From CALGDE01 sp964655355 (GTDB taxonomy: Bacteria; Cyanobacteriota; Cyanobacteriia; CACIAM-69d): 64,000 bases of DNA. Below are positions 8,157 to 16,413 of the stretch, one piece after another. The DNA lies in contig CAZZMD010000003.1 of the NCBI GenBank assembly GCA_964655355.1, positions 62,001 through 126,000 on the forward strand, written 5' to 3'. The position numbers and the translations under genes were made by a program. Position 1 is the first letter of the stretch. Each line of letters starts with the position of its first letter. Below the pieces are notes generated by a model. It saw nothing but the letters and a program-made list of their open reading frames with translations. It was not told the origin of the DNA and ran no database searches.

Positions 8157-10028
8157 ATGACTGAGCTACAGCTGCGCGTTCAAATACCAGGCACTGCTGA
8201 TCGCATCGTGACGGTTCATAAGGATGATTTTAGGATCGGTCGTGCGGCTGATTGCGATTTTGTAGTTCAGTCCTATGGGGTTTCCCGCCAGCATTTACGG
8301 TTGTCCTATTCCGAGCCAAAGCAGGTCTGGGTGGCGGAGGATCTGGGCAGTAAGAATGGGACGCGGTTGAATCAAGCGCCCTTAGTGGGGGGGCAGCTCC
8401 TAAGCCACGGCGATCGCCTGATGATCGAAACCGTCTGTTTTGTGGTGCTGTTGAACCGGAGTACGGCGGCCGCGAACCCACAGGTGGCGGTGCCGCAGAT
8501 CCGCCAAAACGGGAATGTGACGGGCCCCACCCAGACCAGTGCACCAACCCAAACGAATATTGCGACGCGGCTGCCGGCGGGGATGGATATTGATGGCTGG
8601 CAACCCCTGCGCATCGGCAATCCGGGGAATCAGGACCGTCAGGCGAATGTGAAATATACTGCGATTTCCTCTTTACCCAATGGCAAGATGGGGATCGCCC
8701 GCAATGCCAAGGCTTTGCAAAATCAATGGCTGCGGGCCAATGAGCATGGGGGCAAAACCCGCGCCGACCAAGAGCAGACGATCGCCCGCCTTAAGGAACT
8801 GGTGGAAATTGCGAAAGCATTAACCCTGGCGGAATCCAGCGAGGCAATTTTTTTGCAGGTGCAGCGGGTGGTGTTCCACTATCTCACCGATATTCAACGG
8901 CTGGCCCTATTGGTGGATATCGATGGTTCCCAGCGGCTGCGGCTCCTGAATGCCGGGGCACGGGATGATTCGCGATCGCAGGATCTAACGGTGGATGCAA
9001 GCTGGATCGGCAAAAGCCTTTGCAACAAAGTTTTTCGGGAGCAGGTGGCGATCCAAATTGCCGATGTGCAAAGCGATCAGGAATATGGCCAGGAGCAAAG
9101 CATGTTGCAGAAGGGGATCCGCAGCGCCATGGCGGTGCCCCTATGGGATGAAGATAAAGTAGTCGGCGTGCTCTATGCGGATGCCAATTTGTCGTCGTCG
9201 GCCTGGATCCAGGAGGGAGAGGAGGATCTGAGTTTTTTCTCCGCCCTCGCCAACTTGGTGGCCGCCAGTGTGCAGCGATGGTTATTGAGTCGCAAGCTGA
9301 AGCGGGAGGAACAGCTCTGTCAAAAGCTGGAGCGTTATCATTCCCCGAGCGTGGTGCAGCAAATGATGGCGGCGGGGCAATTTGAAAATGGTCGCATTCC
9401 CCCCAAGGATGCCTATATCACGTTGATTTTTGCCGATATTGTGGGCTTTACGTCCCTCTCGGAACGGCTGAACCCCGTCAGCGTGGCCAATCTGCTCAAT
9501 AACTTTTTTGAGGAGATGTTGGTGGAAATTTTTAATTTGGGGGGCACCCTAGACAAGTTCATTGGGGATTGCATCATGGCGTTTTTTGGCGCGCCAGAGC
9601 CCCTGACGGACCATGCTTTGCGGGCGACCACCGCGGCCTATCGCATGTTGCGGCGGTTAGAAGAGTTGAACTCCCAGGGGCAATTAGACGAAAAACTACA
9701 GTTGCGGATTGCCATTAATAGTGGCCGTGCATTTGTGGGGGATGTGGGCAGCTCCCAGCGGATGGATTACACGGTGTTGGGGGGAACGGTCAACTTGGCG
9801 GCGCGGATGGAGGCGATTTGTCCGTCGGGGCAGTGCGTCATTAGCCAGTCCACTTACAACCTATTGCCGGATATGAAGCGGCAACATTGGTCCAAGATGG
9901 GTGAGCACCACTTCAAAGGGATTGAGCGTCCGGTGCCGGTGTACCAGCTACGGCAGTTTATGAAGGAAGAAGAGTCGAACAATGCTGGGGGCGGCAACCT
10001 TGGGGGCGATCGCACCCAGTTACTCTAG
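8157..10028 (+). CDS. FHA-GAF-class III adenylate cyclase
   Basis: A 623-residue signalling protein predicted to make cAMP. An N-terminal FHA domain (about residues 20-95; RIGRAADCDF and DLGSKNGTRLN motifs) binds phosphothreonine partners. A GAF sensor follows at about 215-380, then a class III cyclase domain at about 415-605. Both metal-binding aspartates are present (FADIVGFTS and IGDCIMAFFGAP). The purine-selecting residues are Lys in LDKFIGD and Asp in RMDYTVLGG, and the transition-state Asn/Arg are in VNLAARME. This set points to ATP rather than GTP. No membrane segment is seen, so it is probably soluble. Confidence 0.92.
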   Translation: MTELQLRVQIPGTADRIVTVHKDDFRIGRAADCDFVVQSYGVSRQHLRLSYSEPKQVWVAEDLGSKNGTRLNQAPLVGGQLLSHGDRLMIETVCFVVLLNRSTAAANPQVAVPQIRQNGNVTGPTQTSAPTQTNIATRLPAGMDIDGWQPLRIGNPGNQDRQANVKYTAISSLPNGKMGIARNAKALQNQWLRANEHGGKTRADQEQTIARLKELVEIAKALTLAESSEAIFLQVQRVVFHYLTDIQRLALLVDIDGSQRLRLLNAGARDDSRSQDLTVDASWIGKSLCNKVFREQVAIQIADVQSDQEYGQEQSMLQKGIRSAMAVPLWDEDKVVGVLYADANLSSSAWIQEGEEDLSFFSALANLVAASVQRWLLSRKLKREEQLCQKLERYHSPSVVQQMMAAGQFENGRIPPKDAYITLIFADIVGFTSLSERLNPVSVANLLNNFFEEMLVEIFNLGGTLDKFIGDCIMAFFGAPEPLTDHALRATTAAYRMLRRLEELNSQGQLDEKLQLRIAINSGRAFVGDVGSSQRMDYTVLGGTVNLAARMEAICPSGQCVISQSTYNLLPDMKRQHWSKMGEHHFKGIERPVPVYQLRQFMKEEESNNAGGGNLGGDRTQLL

Positions 10029-10948
10029 TTCCCCTGGTTTAATTTGCTCTCTTTGGTCTGGTCCAGATTGATTTTGCCGAAAAAGTCGGCGATCGCCTGG
10101 CTGACATCGGGGCCTTGAATGTCTAGGGGAAGCACATGGCCGGACAGGTCAAACCATTGCACCTCTAGGGATCCTTGGCAGCGATCGCTAGCTAGCTGGG
10201 TGGAGGCGGCTGGGATGGTGACATCTTTGCGAGAGTGGGCGATAAAGGCGGGACAGGTGACTTGATCCAGGCGATCGCGAGTGTAGTGGGACACTTCCCA
10301 GAGGGCGCGACCGGCGCGGGAGTTTTCGAAGGGGTAGCAGGGGGAATAGAAGCGGCCGGACATCTTTTTGGGGATGTTGATGTTAAGCCAGCCGAAGTAG
10401 CGGGAGAGGAATTCGCCGCGGAAGGGGAGTAGCAAAGCGGGGGCGGTGGCGGCGCAGGCATCCACGAGCCCTTCGCTGGCCAGGGCAAAGGCGAGAGCGC
10501 CCCCCATGGAGTCGCCATACACATAAACCCGTTGGTAGCGATCGCGGAGTTTGGCAACTTCGGTGCGGACGGCGGCGAGCAATTGGGCGCGGGTGATTTG
10601 GGATAAGGCCTGGCGCTGGCGTTTGGGATCCTGCCAGCCGTGGCCCGGTAGTACGGGGGCAAAGGTATCGAAGCCGGCGCGGGCACAATATTCGGCGATG
10701 GGGCGCACCCCATAGGGCATGGCCGTAAACCCATGGAGGCAAAGAATTGCCGTCTCTGCCGGGCGATCGCCCCCGAATTTCAGCGGCTTGGCGTCGGGCA
10801 TCAGCTGAGCCAACTGATCCTCTTGATAATTGTCGACCGCCGAAAAATAAAAATCCGGTTTCGGTTTAACCCCTTGCTGTCCCATGAATGCCTCTGGTGC
10901 CTCGCCAAAGAATGACGGGTTCTGGTTCGCTACCGTAATCGCTGTCAT
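10025..10948 (-). CDS. Alpha/beta hydrolase, carboxylesterase-like
   Basis: A 307-residue serine hydrolase of the monoacylglycerol lipase/carboxylesterase type. It has an oxyanion-hole LHGFTAMPYG motif near residue 71, a nucleophile elbow YGDSMGG with Ser147, and likely acid Asp242 (HSRKDVTIP) and base His271 (LSGHVLPLD). The substrate is not predictable. Its 3' end overlaps the end of the cyclase gene by four bases in convergent orientation. No signal peptide is seen, so it is probably cytoplasmic. Confidence 0.88.
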   Translation of the reverse strand: MTAITVANQNPSFFGEAPEAFMGQQGVKPKPDFYFSAVDNYQEDQLAQLMPDAKPLKFGGDRPAETAILCLHGFTAMPYGVRPIAEYCARAGFDTFAPVLPGHGWQDPKRQRQALSQITRAQLLAAVRTEVAKLRDRYQRVYVYGDSMGGALAFALASEGLVDACAATAPALLLPFRGEFLSRYFGWLNINIPKKMSGRFYSPCYPFENSRAGRALWEVSHYTRDRLDQVTCPAFIAHSRKDVTIPAASTQLASDRCQGSLEVQWFDLSGHVLPLDIQGPDVSQAIADFFGKINLDQTKESKLNQGN

Positions 10949-11263
10949 TTGATTTGCCTGTGCTCCCCGACTGGTGACTTTACCCTAACGTCCGGTCACA
11001 GCGGCAACGGTGACAGGGTATCCACTATGGCGATCGGCATGATGATCCCGCTCGGGATCACTCCCGCCATGTCGCTCAAACCCTCGCCAGTCAAAAGATA
11101 CAGCCCGCCCATCAATAATTCGATCCGGGTAAGACCCCACAAAAAATGGGACCGCTTTTGAAAGCGTCCCACCGGGCAATATTGTCCTTGCCAACGTTTC
11201 ATTTAAATAGAGTTGCCCTTATAAACTGCCCTTAAGGGATTGATCCCCAGAGGCGCTGGATGG
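10949..11263. other. Intergenic region downstream of gcvH
   Basis: A 315-base gap. The recognisable element is the leftward terminator hairpin at 11137-11170. A small leftward reading frame at 10996-11202 runs straight through that hairpin and lacks a ribosome-binding site, so I do not call it a gene. Confidence 0.6.
11137..11170 (-). terminator. Rho-independent terminator after gcvH
   Basis: Read on the minus strand, GGGACGCTTT and AAAGCGGTCCC form a stem with one bulged base and a tiny loop. It is followed directly by ATTTTTTG. The orientation and position fit termination of leftward gcvH transcription. Confidence 0.75.
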
Positions 11264-11653
11264 CTATGCCCCCAGTAGCGCTTGGTAAGCGCTCGCCGAT
11301 AGTAACGCTTCCAACTCTTCCGGATTGGACATCCGCACCTTAATCAGCCAGCCATTGTCTCCGTGGGGATCCTCCACCAAAGTTTCCGGCGCATCCACAT
11401 AGGCATCGTTGCATTCAATCACAACGCCACTGACCGGGGAGTATAACTCCCCTACCGCCTTGACCGACTCCAGGGAGCCAAAATTATCGCCTTTCTCTAG
11501 CTCGTCATCCACATCAGGCAACTCCAGAAACACCAGATCCCCAAGTTCATCGATCGCATAGGCACTCAACCCCACCAACGCCACATCCCCATCCACGCGG
11601 ACATATTCGTGGGAATCCTGAAACTTCAACTCGTCGGGAAAATCGAATGCCAT
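11264..11653 (-). CDS. gcvH: Glycine cleavage system H protein
   Basis: A 129-residue lipoyl carrier of the glycine cleavage complex. It shuttles the aminomethyl group between the P, T and L proteins and is central to photorespiratory glycine breakdown. The lipoylation site is Lys65 in LESVKAVGE, followed by the typical YSPVSGVVIE hairpin. Length is normal. An AGGTGCTGAC ribosome-binding region precedes the ATG. It lies 87 bases downstream of rimO on the same strand. The other gcv genes are not in this window. Confidence 0.96.
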   Translation of the reverse strand: MAFDFPDELKFQDSHEYVRVDGDVALVGLSAYAIDELGDLVFLELPDVDDELEKGDNFGSLESVKAVGELYSPVSGVVIECNDAYVDAPETLVEDPHGDNGWLIKVRMSNPEELEALLSASAYQALLGA

Positions 11654-11740
11654 GTCAGCACCTCCACACTAGGTTTTAATAGGTTTCGAACGGCGATCGC
11701 AACTCGCGACAGATCTCTGCCATCAACTTAACCGACGGGC

Positions 11741-13066
11741 TTAGTCTGTAACCCAATGGCCACGCAAGTCGTAAGGATTAGCCTCGGTAATTTCCACTGG
11801 GATGATACTGCCTAGGGTGACCGGTTGATCGGTGGTGACATAAACCAAGCCATCCACATCGGGGGAAAAGCGATCGCACCGTCCCAGTGCCAAATTCCCG
11901 GAGGGCTTTTCCTGTTCCACTAAGACATCTACCACCTTGCCCACTTGAGCCTGGTTGCGCCTCAGGGAAATGGGCTGCTGCAATTTCATAATCGTCGCCC
12001 GTCGCCGATCCATCACCTCCTGGGGCAATTGGTTAGGCAGATCGCAAGCGGCGGTACCTTCCTCAGCGGAGAAGGTAAATACGCCCACATGGTCAAATTC
12101 GTGGCGTTCCACAAACTGACAAAGATGTTTAAAATGCTCCTCGGTTTCGCCGGGGAAGCCAACGATTAATGTGGTGCGCAAAATGGCGTCCGGTAGCGCC
12201 GCTTTGATGTTGTCGATGGTGCGATCATTTACATTAGCTTGCCAGGGGCGATTCATAGCGCGCAGCACTTCTGGATGGGAATGTTGCAGGGGCAAATCTA
12301 GATAGGGCAATACGTTTGGCGTTTCCCGAATGGCATCAATCACCATCGGCGTCAGCCCTGTAGGATAGGCATAGTGCATCCGAATCCAGGGCACATCCAC
12401 TTCCCCTAAGGCCCGCAGCAGTTCCGCCAGCATGGGCTTGCCGTAAATATCTTTCCCGTAGTTGGTGGTGATTTGGGAAATCAGAATAATCTCCCGAACC
12501 CCCTCGGCGGCGAGCTGCTTGGCTTCGGCAACGATGGATTCAATGGAGCGCGATCGCTGGTTGCCCCGCAGATGGGGAATAATGCAGAACGCACAGCGAT
12601 AATCACAGCCCTCCGCAATGCGCACATAGGCGGTGCCTTCGGCCGTGGTGCGATAGCGGGGCACCGTTTCATCGGCAATATAGGTGGGTTCGGGGGTGAC
12701 TAACTCCACCCGCTCCCCTTTCTCCGTTCGCTCAATAACGTCAACGATTTTGTTGTAATCCCCCGTGCCAACCACGGCCACGGCTTCCGGGATTTCCTCC
12801 AAAAGCTGCCCCTGGAAATGCTGGGCCATACAGCCCGTAATCACCACCTTCTGGCCCGCTTCCGCCAGCTCAACCAGGGTACGCACCGACTCTTCCCGCG
12901 CATCCTGAATAAAGCTGCAGGTATTAACAATGGTGTAATCCGCTAGCTCTTCGTTGGCATCAACGCCATAGCCCGCTTCCACCAGTAGCCCCAACATATG
13001 CTCCGTATCAATGCGATTTTTCTCGCATCCTAGGTGGGAGATGGCGATGTTGGGTTTGTTAGCCAT
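11741..13066 (-). CDS. rimO: Ribosomal protein S12 methylthiotransferase RimO
   Basis: A 441-residue radical SAM enzyme that methylthiolates an aspartate of ribosomal protein S12. The N-terminal UPF0004 domain has the three cluster cysteines Cys14 (GCEKNRIDTE), Cys50 (NTCSFI) and Cys79 (TGCMAQ). The radical SAM cluster is CDYRCAFCIIP at 154-161. A TRAM domain occupies the last 65 or so residues. RimO is distinguished from MiaB by GCEKNRID and CSFIQDA-type sequence. It is probably co-transcribed with gcvH. Confidence 0.95.
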   Translation of the reverse strand: MANKPNIAISHLGCEKNRIDTEHMLGLLVEAGYGVDANEELADYTIVNTCSFIQDAREESVRTLVELAEAGQKVVITGCMAQHFQGQLLEEIPEAVAVVGTGDYNKIVDVIERTEKGERVELVTPEPTYIADETVPRYRTTAEGTAYVRIAEGCDYRCAFCIIPHLRGNQRSRSIESIVAEAKQLAAEGVREIILISQITTNYGKDIYGKPMLAELLRALGEVDVPWIRMHYAYPTGLTPMVIDAIRETPNVLPYLDLPLQHSHPEVLRAMNRPWQANVNDRTIDNIKAALPDAILRTTLIVGFPGETEEHFKHLCQFVERHEFDHVGVFTFSAEEGTAACDLPNQLPQEVMDRRRATIMKLQQPISLRRNQAQVGKVVDVLVEQEKPSGNLALGRCDRFSPDVDGLVYVTTDQPVTLGSIIPVEITEANPYDLRGHWVTD

Positions 13067-13163
13067 GGGGTATCGGTCAATGGTGGGGACAACCTTTCGA
13101 GAATACCATGGCTAACTTGTCCTAAGGTCGGGCAAGTTGCTTAGCGGTTGCTTTGAGTCTGCT

Positions 13164-13898
13164 TCAATCGTTGCGGGTGAAATTTTTGAGCCCCCATAGG
13201 ACGAATCCAACCATCGCGGCGGCTCCGATCGCATATCCCAGCCGATATCCGATGTTCCTCCCCGCCGTGTAGGGATCATCCAGAGGTTCCGCAGAGGCAG
13301 ATTGAGCGTCGGTGGAAATTTCTAAGGAGGGGGAGGGGGCGATCGCCGGATTCGCTTCGTTTGCGGCGACTGGAGTATTGGCTGATCCCGCTTTTACGAT
13401 CGCCTCATGATCAATAGCAAAGGCCTCAAACGCCCCGGCTTGTTTGGGGGAACAGCCAAAATCCAGGGTGTAGGTGCCGGGTTCGGGAAAGGTTAGATTC
13501 GCGCCGGGAATATTTTGATAGCGTTCGGCATTGATGGGGACAATTTCGGGTTCCAGCAGGGGCGGCGCATCGGGGTCGTGGGGCTGCTGACGTACCTGGA
13601 GCTCACAGGCAGCCGTGTCGAGGGGGATCACTTCGCCCCCTTGGCGAGTCAGCAAAAACCAGACCCGCGTCGGCTGTCCGGCGGCGGGTTGATGTTCGGG
13701 CTCCACATGGACCGTTACCGCCACATCGCTGGCGATAGTCGTAGTGTGGGCATCTGCGGGTGACCCTGGGGCGATCGCGATCGATGCGACTAGCCCGAGA
13801 CCCAATCCCAGGCGGCGATGGAAAGGCGATCGGGTCGGAGCTGGGGGAAAGGTGGGACGCCGATTGAGCATGGAAAATGCCGCCAAAGTTTGGGTCAA
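13164..13898 (-). CDS. Exported, C-terminally anchored protein of unknown function
   Basis: A 244-residue protein. The N-terminus has a charged segment and a hydrophobic stretch (LGLGLGLVASIAIA near 30-43) ending at an Ala-rich, cleavage-like site before AHTTTI. A beta-rich domain follows (about 50-170; DVAVTVHVEPEH and LTFPEPGTYTLDFGC). Then come a Pro/Ala/Ser linker and a C-terminal membrane helix (YAIGAAAMVGFVLWGL near 222-237). The beta domain resembles small Ig/YtkA-like periplasmic domains in general shape, but I cannot name it. Predicted topology is periplasmic with a C-terminal anchor. Confidence 0.75.
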   Translation of the reverse strand: MTQTLAAFSMLNRRPTFPPAPTRSPFHRRLGLGLGLVASIAIAPGSPADAHTTTIASDVAVTVHVEPEHQPAAGQPTRVWFLLTRQGGEVIPLDTAACELQVRQQPHDPDAPPLLEPEIVPINAERYQNIPGANLTFPEPGTYTLDFGCSPKQAGAFEAFAIDHEAIVKAGSANTPVAANEANPAIAPSPSLEISTDAQSASAEPLDDPYTAGRNIGYRLGYAIGAAAMVGFVLWGLKNFTRND

Positions 13899-13993
13899 TA
13901 ATCAGAAATCAGAGCATCTAAAATTTACCGTTCCAGTTTGTCCCCTTGCAATACAAGGACTCTGGGCATTGGAGGTGTTGGGGATCGGTTCTC

Positions 13994-16177
13994 CTAGATG
14001 AAATCCACGGCGATCAGGTTGAAGACCCGATCCAGGATTGCGAGGGTTTCGCCCTGGAAGCGGATGGTGTTGCCCCGTAGCTCTAGATCGGTGACGTTTA
14101 AACCGCCGGTGAGCAAAATGCGATCGCGCCCCAACTCAAAGTCGAGGATGATGTCCCGTCCTTGCCCCGGTCCCAGGACGAAAATATCGTTACCGTCTCC
14201 CCCCCTGAGGCGATCGCGCCCCGCCCCGCCAAAGAGCAGATCATCGCCATCATTTCCCGCTAGCCAATCATCGCCGGCATTGCCCAAGAGCACATCATCC
14301 CCCGCTCCCCCTAGGAGCAAATCATTGTCCTCACCCGCTGCCATGAGATCATCTCCATCGCCCCCATCCAGGCGATCGCTGCCCAGGTTGGTCACCAGCA
14401 AATCATCCCCGTCGCCCCCTAATAGCCAGTTATTTCCTAATGGAGCTGCGAGGGTATCATCCCCATCTCCGCCCTGGAGTCGATCATTGCCCGGGGTGCC
14501 TGGGATGAATCGGGGGACGGAAAGGGCCGGGGCTGGGGAAACGGGATCGGCCGGGCTGAAGGTGTCCGATGGGGGAGTCGCGGGTACGGGCGCTGGTGTG
14601 GATGCGATGGGGGAGGGGGCTGGAGACGTTGGATTTGCGCGGGCAGTGGTTGGGTTGAAAACGACGTAACCGAAGCCGGAGGAAGGAGCCAATGCAGTGC
14701 GATCGGCGACGGGGTTGCCAATCAATAAATCGGGGACGCGATCGCCATTTAAATCCCCGCCCCCATCAACCCGGCCGCTGGCACCGTCCTGTTGCACCAG
14801 TTGCAGCCCGTCCCCGTCAAAATTGGCAATGCCATTGATGACAAATCCATTGGCCTGGTTAAGGTTTCCTAAGTCGCGGACGGCGGCAGCATTCTGTTGG
14901 CCGTAAACGACATAACTGCGTCCCACATCGCTGCGGCCGTTGGCGTCCCCTTGGGGGGCGTATACCAGCACATCATCCAGACCATCCTGGTTGTAATCAC
15001 CAATGCCAGCCACCGCAGCCCCGGCTTGCTCCCCGCGAGAGAAGAATCCACCGGGATCCGGGGTGCCATTCAACGTAAAACCGGTTTGGCCATTGAGACT
15101 ATCGCGGTCGATTAATCCCGGCAGGGGCGATCGCTGCCCATAGAGCACATAGGCCTGCCCACCCCCCTGATTCACTGCCCCGCGAGCGCCAATAATCAAA
15201 TCGGCCAAGCCGTCTCCATTGACATCCCCCGCCCCATCCACGGACGATCCCACCAGGCTGCTACCGTTGCCGTTGCCTTGAAACGCAAATCCGTTTTGGC
15301 CGTTGAGCTGGGTCAGATCAATTTGGGCGGGTAGGGCGGCGCTCCCAAAAACCACGTAAACTTTGCCTTCCTGGCGGGCCTGTTGTTCCACCGCCGTGCC
15401 AGAGCGTCGGGATAGGGGGGCCGCGATCGCCACATCATCAAATCCGTCGCCATTGAAATCGCCAATATTGCGGACGGTGGTACCAGCAAAATCATCGGTC
15501 GTGCCGTTGAGCACAACCCCCTGGCTTGGGGTTAGGGCGGCAAGATTTAGCGAGCTAGTCTGCTGTCCGGGTTGGCCATAGACCACATAAGCGCGGTTGT
15601 TACCGGGTGCCCCGATGATGAAATCGGGGATGCGATCGCCATTGAGATCCCCGGCCTCGCTAACGGATTGACCGGCGCGATCGCCCACAGCACCAGCAAT
15701 GGCAAATCCTGTCTGGCCGTTAAGCTGATCAACATCGACCAAGGCTGGAAATGATCCATCCCGCCGCCCAAAGACCACGTAGCTGGCTCCAGAAATATCA
15801 AACTCCCCTTGGGGATTGGCGGCAGGGGCTCCAATAATCAGATCGCTAATGCCATCGTTATTGAGATCCCCAGCGCCACTGACGGAGAAGCCTAATCGCC
15901 CCACCGGTTGCGATCGCCGTAGGGTAAGCCCATTGGTGCCATTGAGTTGGGATGGGAAGACGGTGGTGGGAAAGCCCCCCGGTTGCCCGAACACCACATG
16001 CACCGCCCCTGAGGGTCCGTCATCAATGGCCCCGAATGCCGCATCGTCAATGCCGTCGCCGTTGATATCGCCAATGATGCTGACGGCGAACCCCAGGCGA
16101 TCGCCCCGATTGATCCCCACCAAGGCAAAGCCATTTTGCCCGTTCAAATCACCCAAATTTTGTTCCAGTTCAACCAT
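13994..16177 (-). CDS. FG-GAP repeat protein with C-terminal RTX calcium-binding repeats
   Basis: About 727 residues from the ATG at 16177. About seven FG-GAP/integrin-alpha-type repeats run through the first 500 residues. Each has a NGFxxxG opening, a calcium-binding GDxNGDGxxDxxIGAP-like loop and a YVVFGQ strand. A Pro/Ser/Thr linker precedes nonapeptide RTX repeats (GGDGDDxL type, about 580-690). A C-terminal block (GQGRDIILDFELGRDRILL) is typical of RTX proteins secreted by type I systems. The reading frame also permits a start at 16294, but the extra 39 residues look unlike a signal peptide and the first repeat begins right after 16177. No type I transporter is adjacent. Confidence 0.85.
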   Translation of the reverse strand: MVELEQNLGDLNGQNGFALVGINRGDRLGFAVSIIGDINGDGIDDAAFGAIDDGPSGAVHVVFGQPGGFPTTVFPSQLNGTNGLTLRRSQPVGRLGFSVSGAGDLNNDGISDLIIGAPAANPQGEFDISGASYVVFGRRDGSFPALVDVDQLNGQTGFAIAGAVGDRAGQSVSEAGDLNGDRIPDFIIGAPGNNRAYVVYGQPGQQTSSLNLAALTPSQGVVLNGTTDDFAGTTVRNIGDFNGDGFDDVAIAAPLSRRSGTAVEQQARQEGKVYVVFGSAALPAQIDLTQLNGQNGFAFQGNGNGSSLVGSSVDGAGDVNGDGLADLIIGARGAVNQGGGQAYVLYGQRSPLPGLIDRDSLNGQTGFTLNGTPDPGGFFSRGEQAGAAVAGIGDYNQDGLDDVLVYAPQGDANGRSDVGRSYVVYGQQNAAAVRDLGNLNQANGFVINGIANFDGDGLQLVQQDGASGRVDGGGDLNGDRVPDLLIGNPVADRTALAPSSGFGYVVFNPTTARANPTSPAPSPIASTPAPVPATPPSDTFSPADPVSPAPALSVPRFIPGTPGNDRLQGGDGDDTLAAPLGNNWLLGGDGDDLLVTNLGSDRLDGGDGDDLMAAGEDNDLLLGGAGDDVLLGNAGDDWLAGNDGDDLLFGGAGRDRLRGGDGNDIFVLGPGQGRDIILDFELGRDRILLTGGLNVTDLELRGNTIRFQGETLAILDRVFNLIAVDFI

Positions 16178-16413
16178 GCCCGCTGCCCGTTGTCTTTTGC
16201 TGGATATGCCTCCAGCGTGGCAAGGGAGACGGAGCACCGTCAGTCGGTTAGGTCGGGTTATGGTGGAAGCTCGGTCGGAAAAGTCGGATTCCAATCCGCT
16301 TCCAATCTGCCCATTGTCAGGTCCTATATGTCAGGCGCTATGTGTCGGGTCCTATGTCTCACCGCCAGTCCAGTTATGAGCCGAATAATGGGGCTAATGG
16401 AGCAGACGGCATC

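Noticed and set aside
10996..11202. Leftward 68-codon frame with a hydrophobic stretch
   Set aside because: It runs through the intrinsic terminator hairpin of gcvH and has no ribosome-binding site before its ATG.
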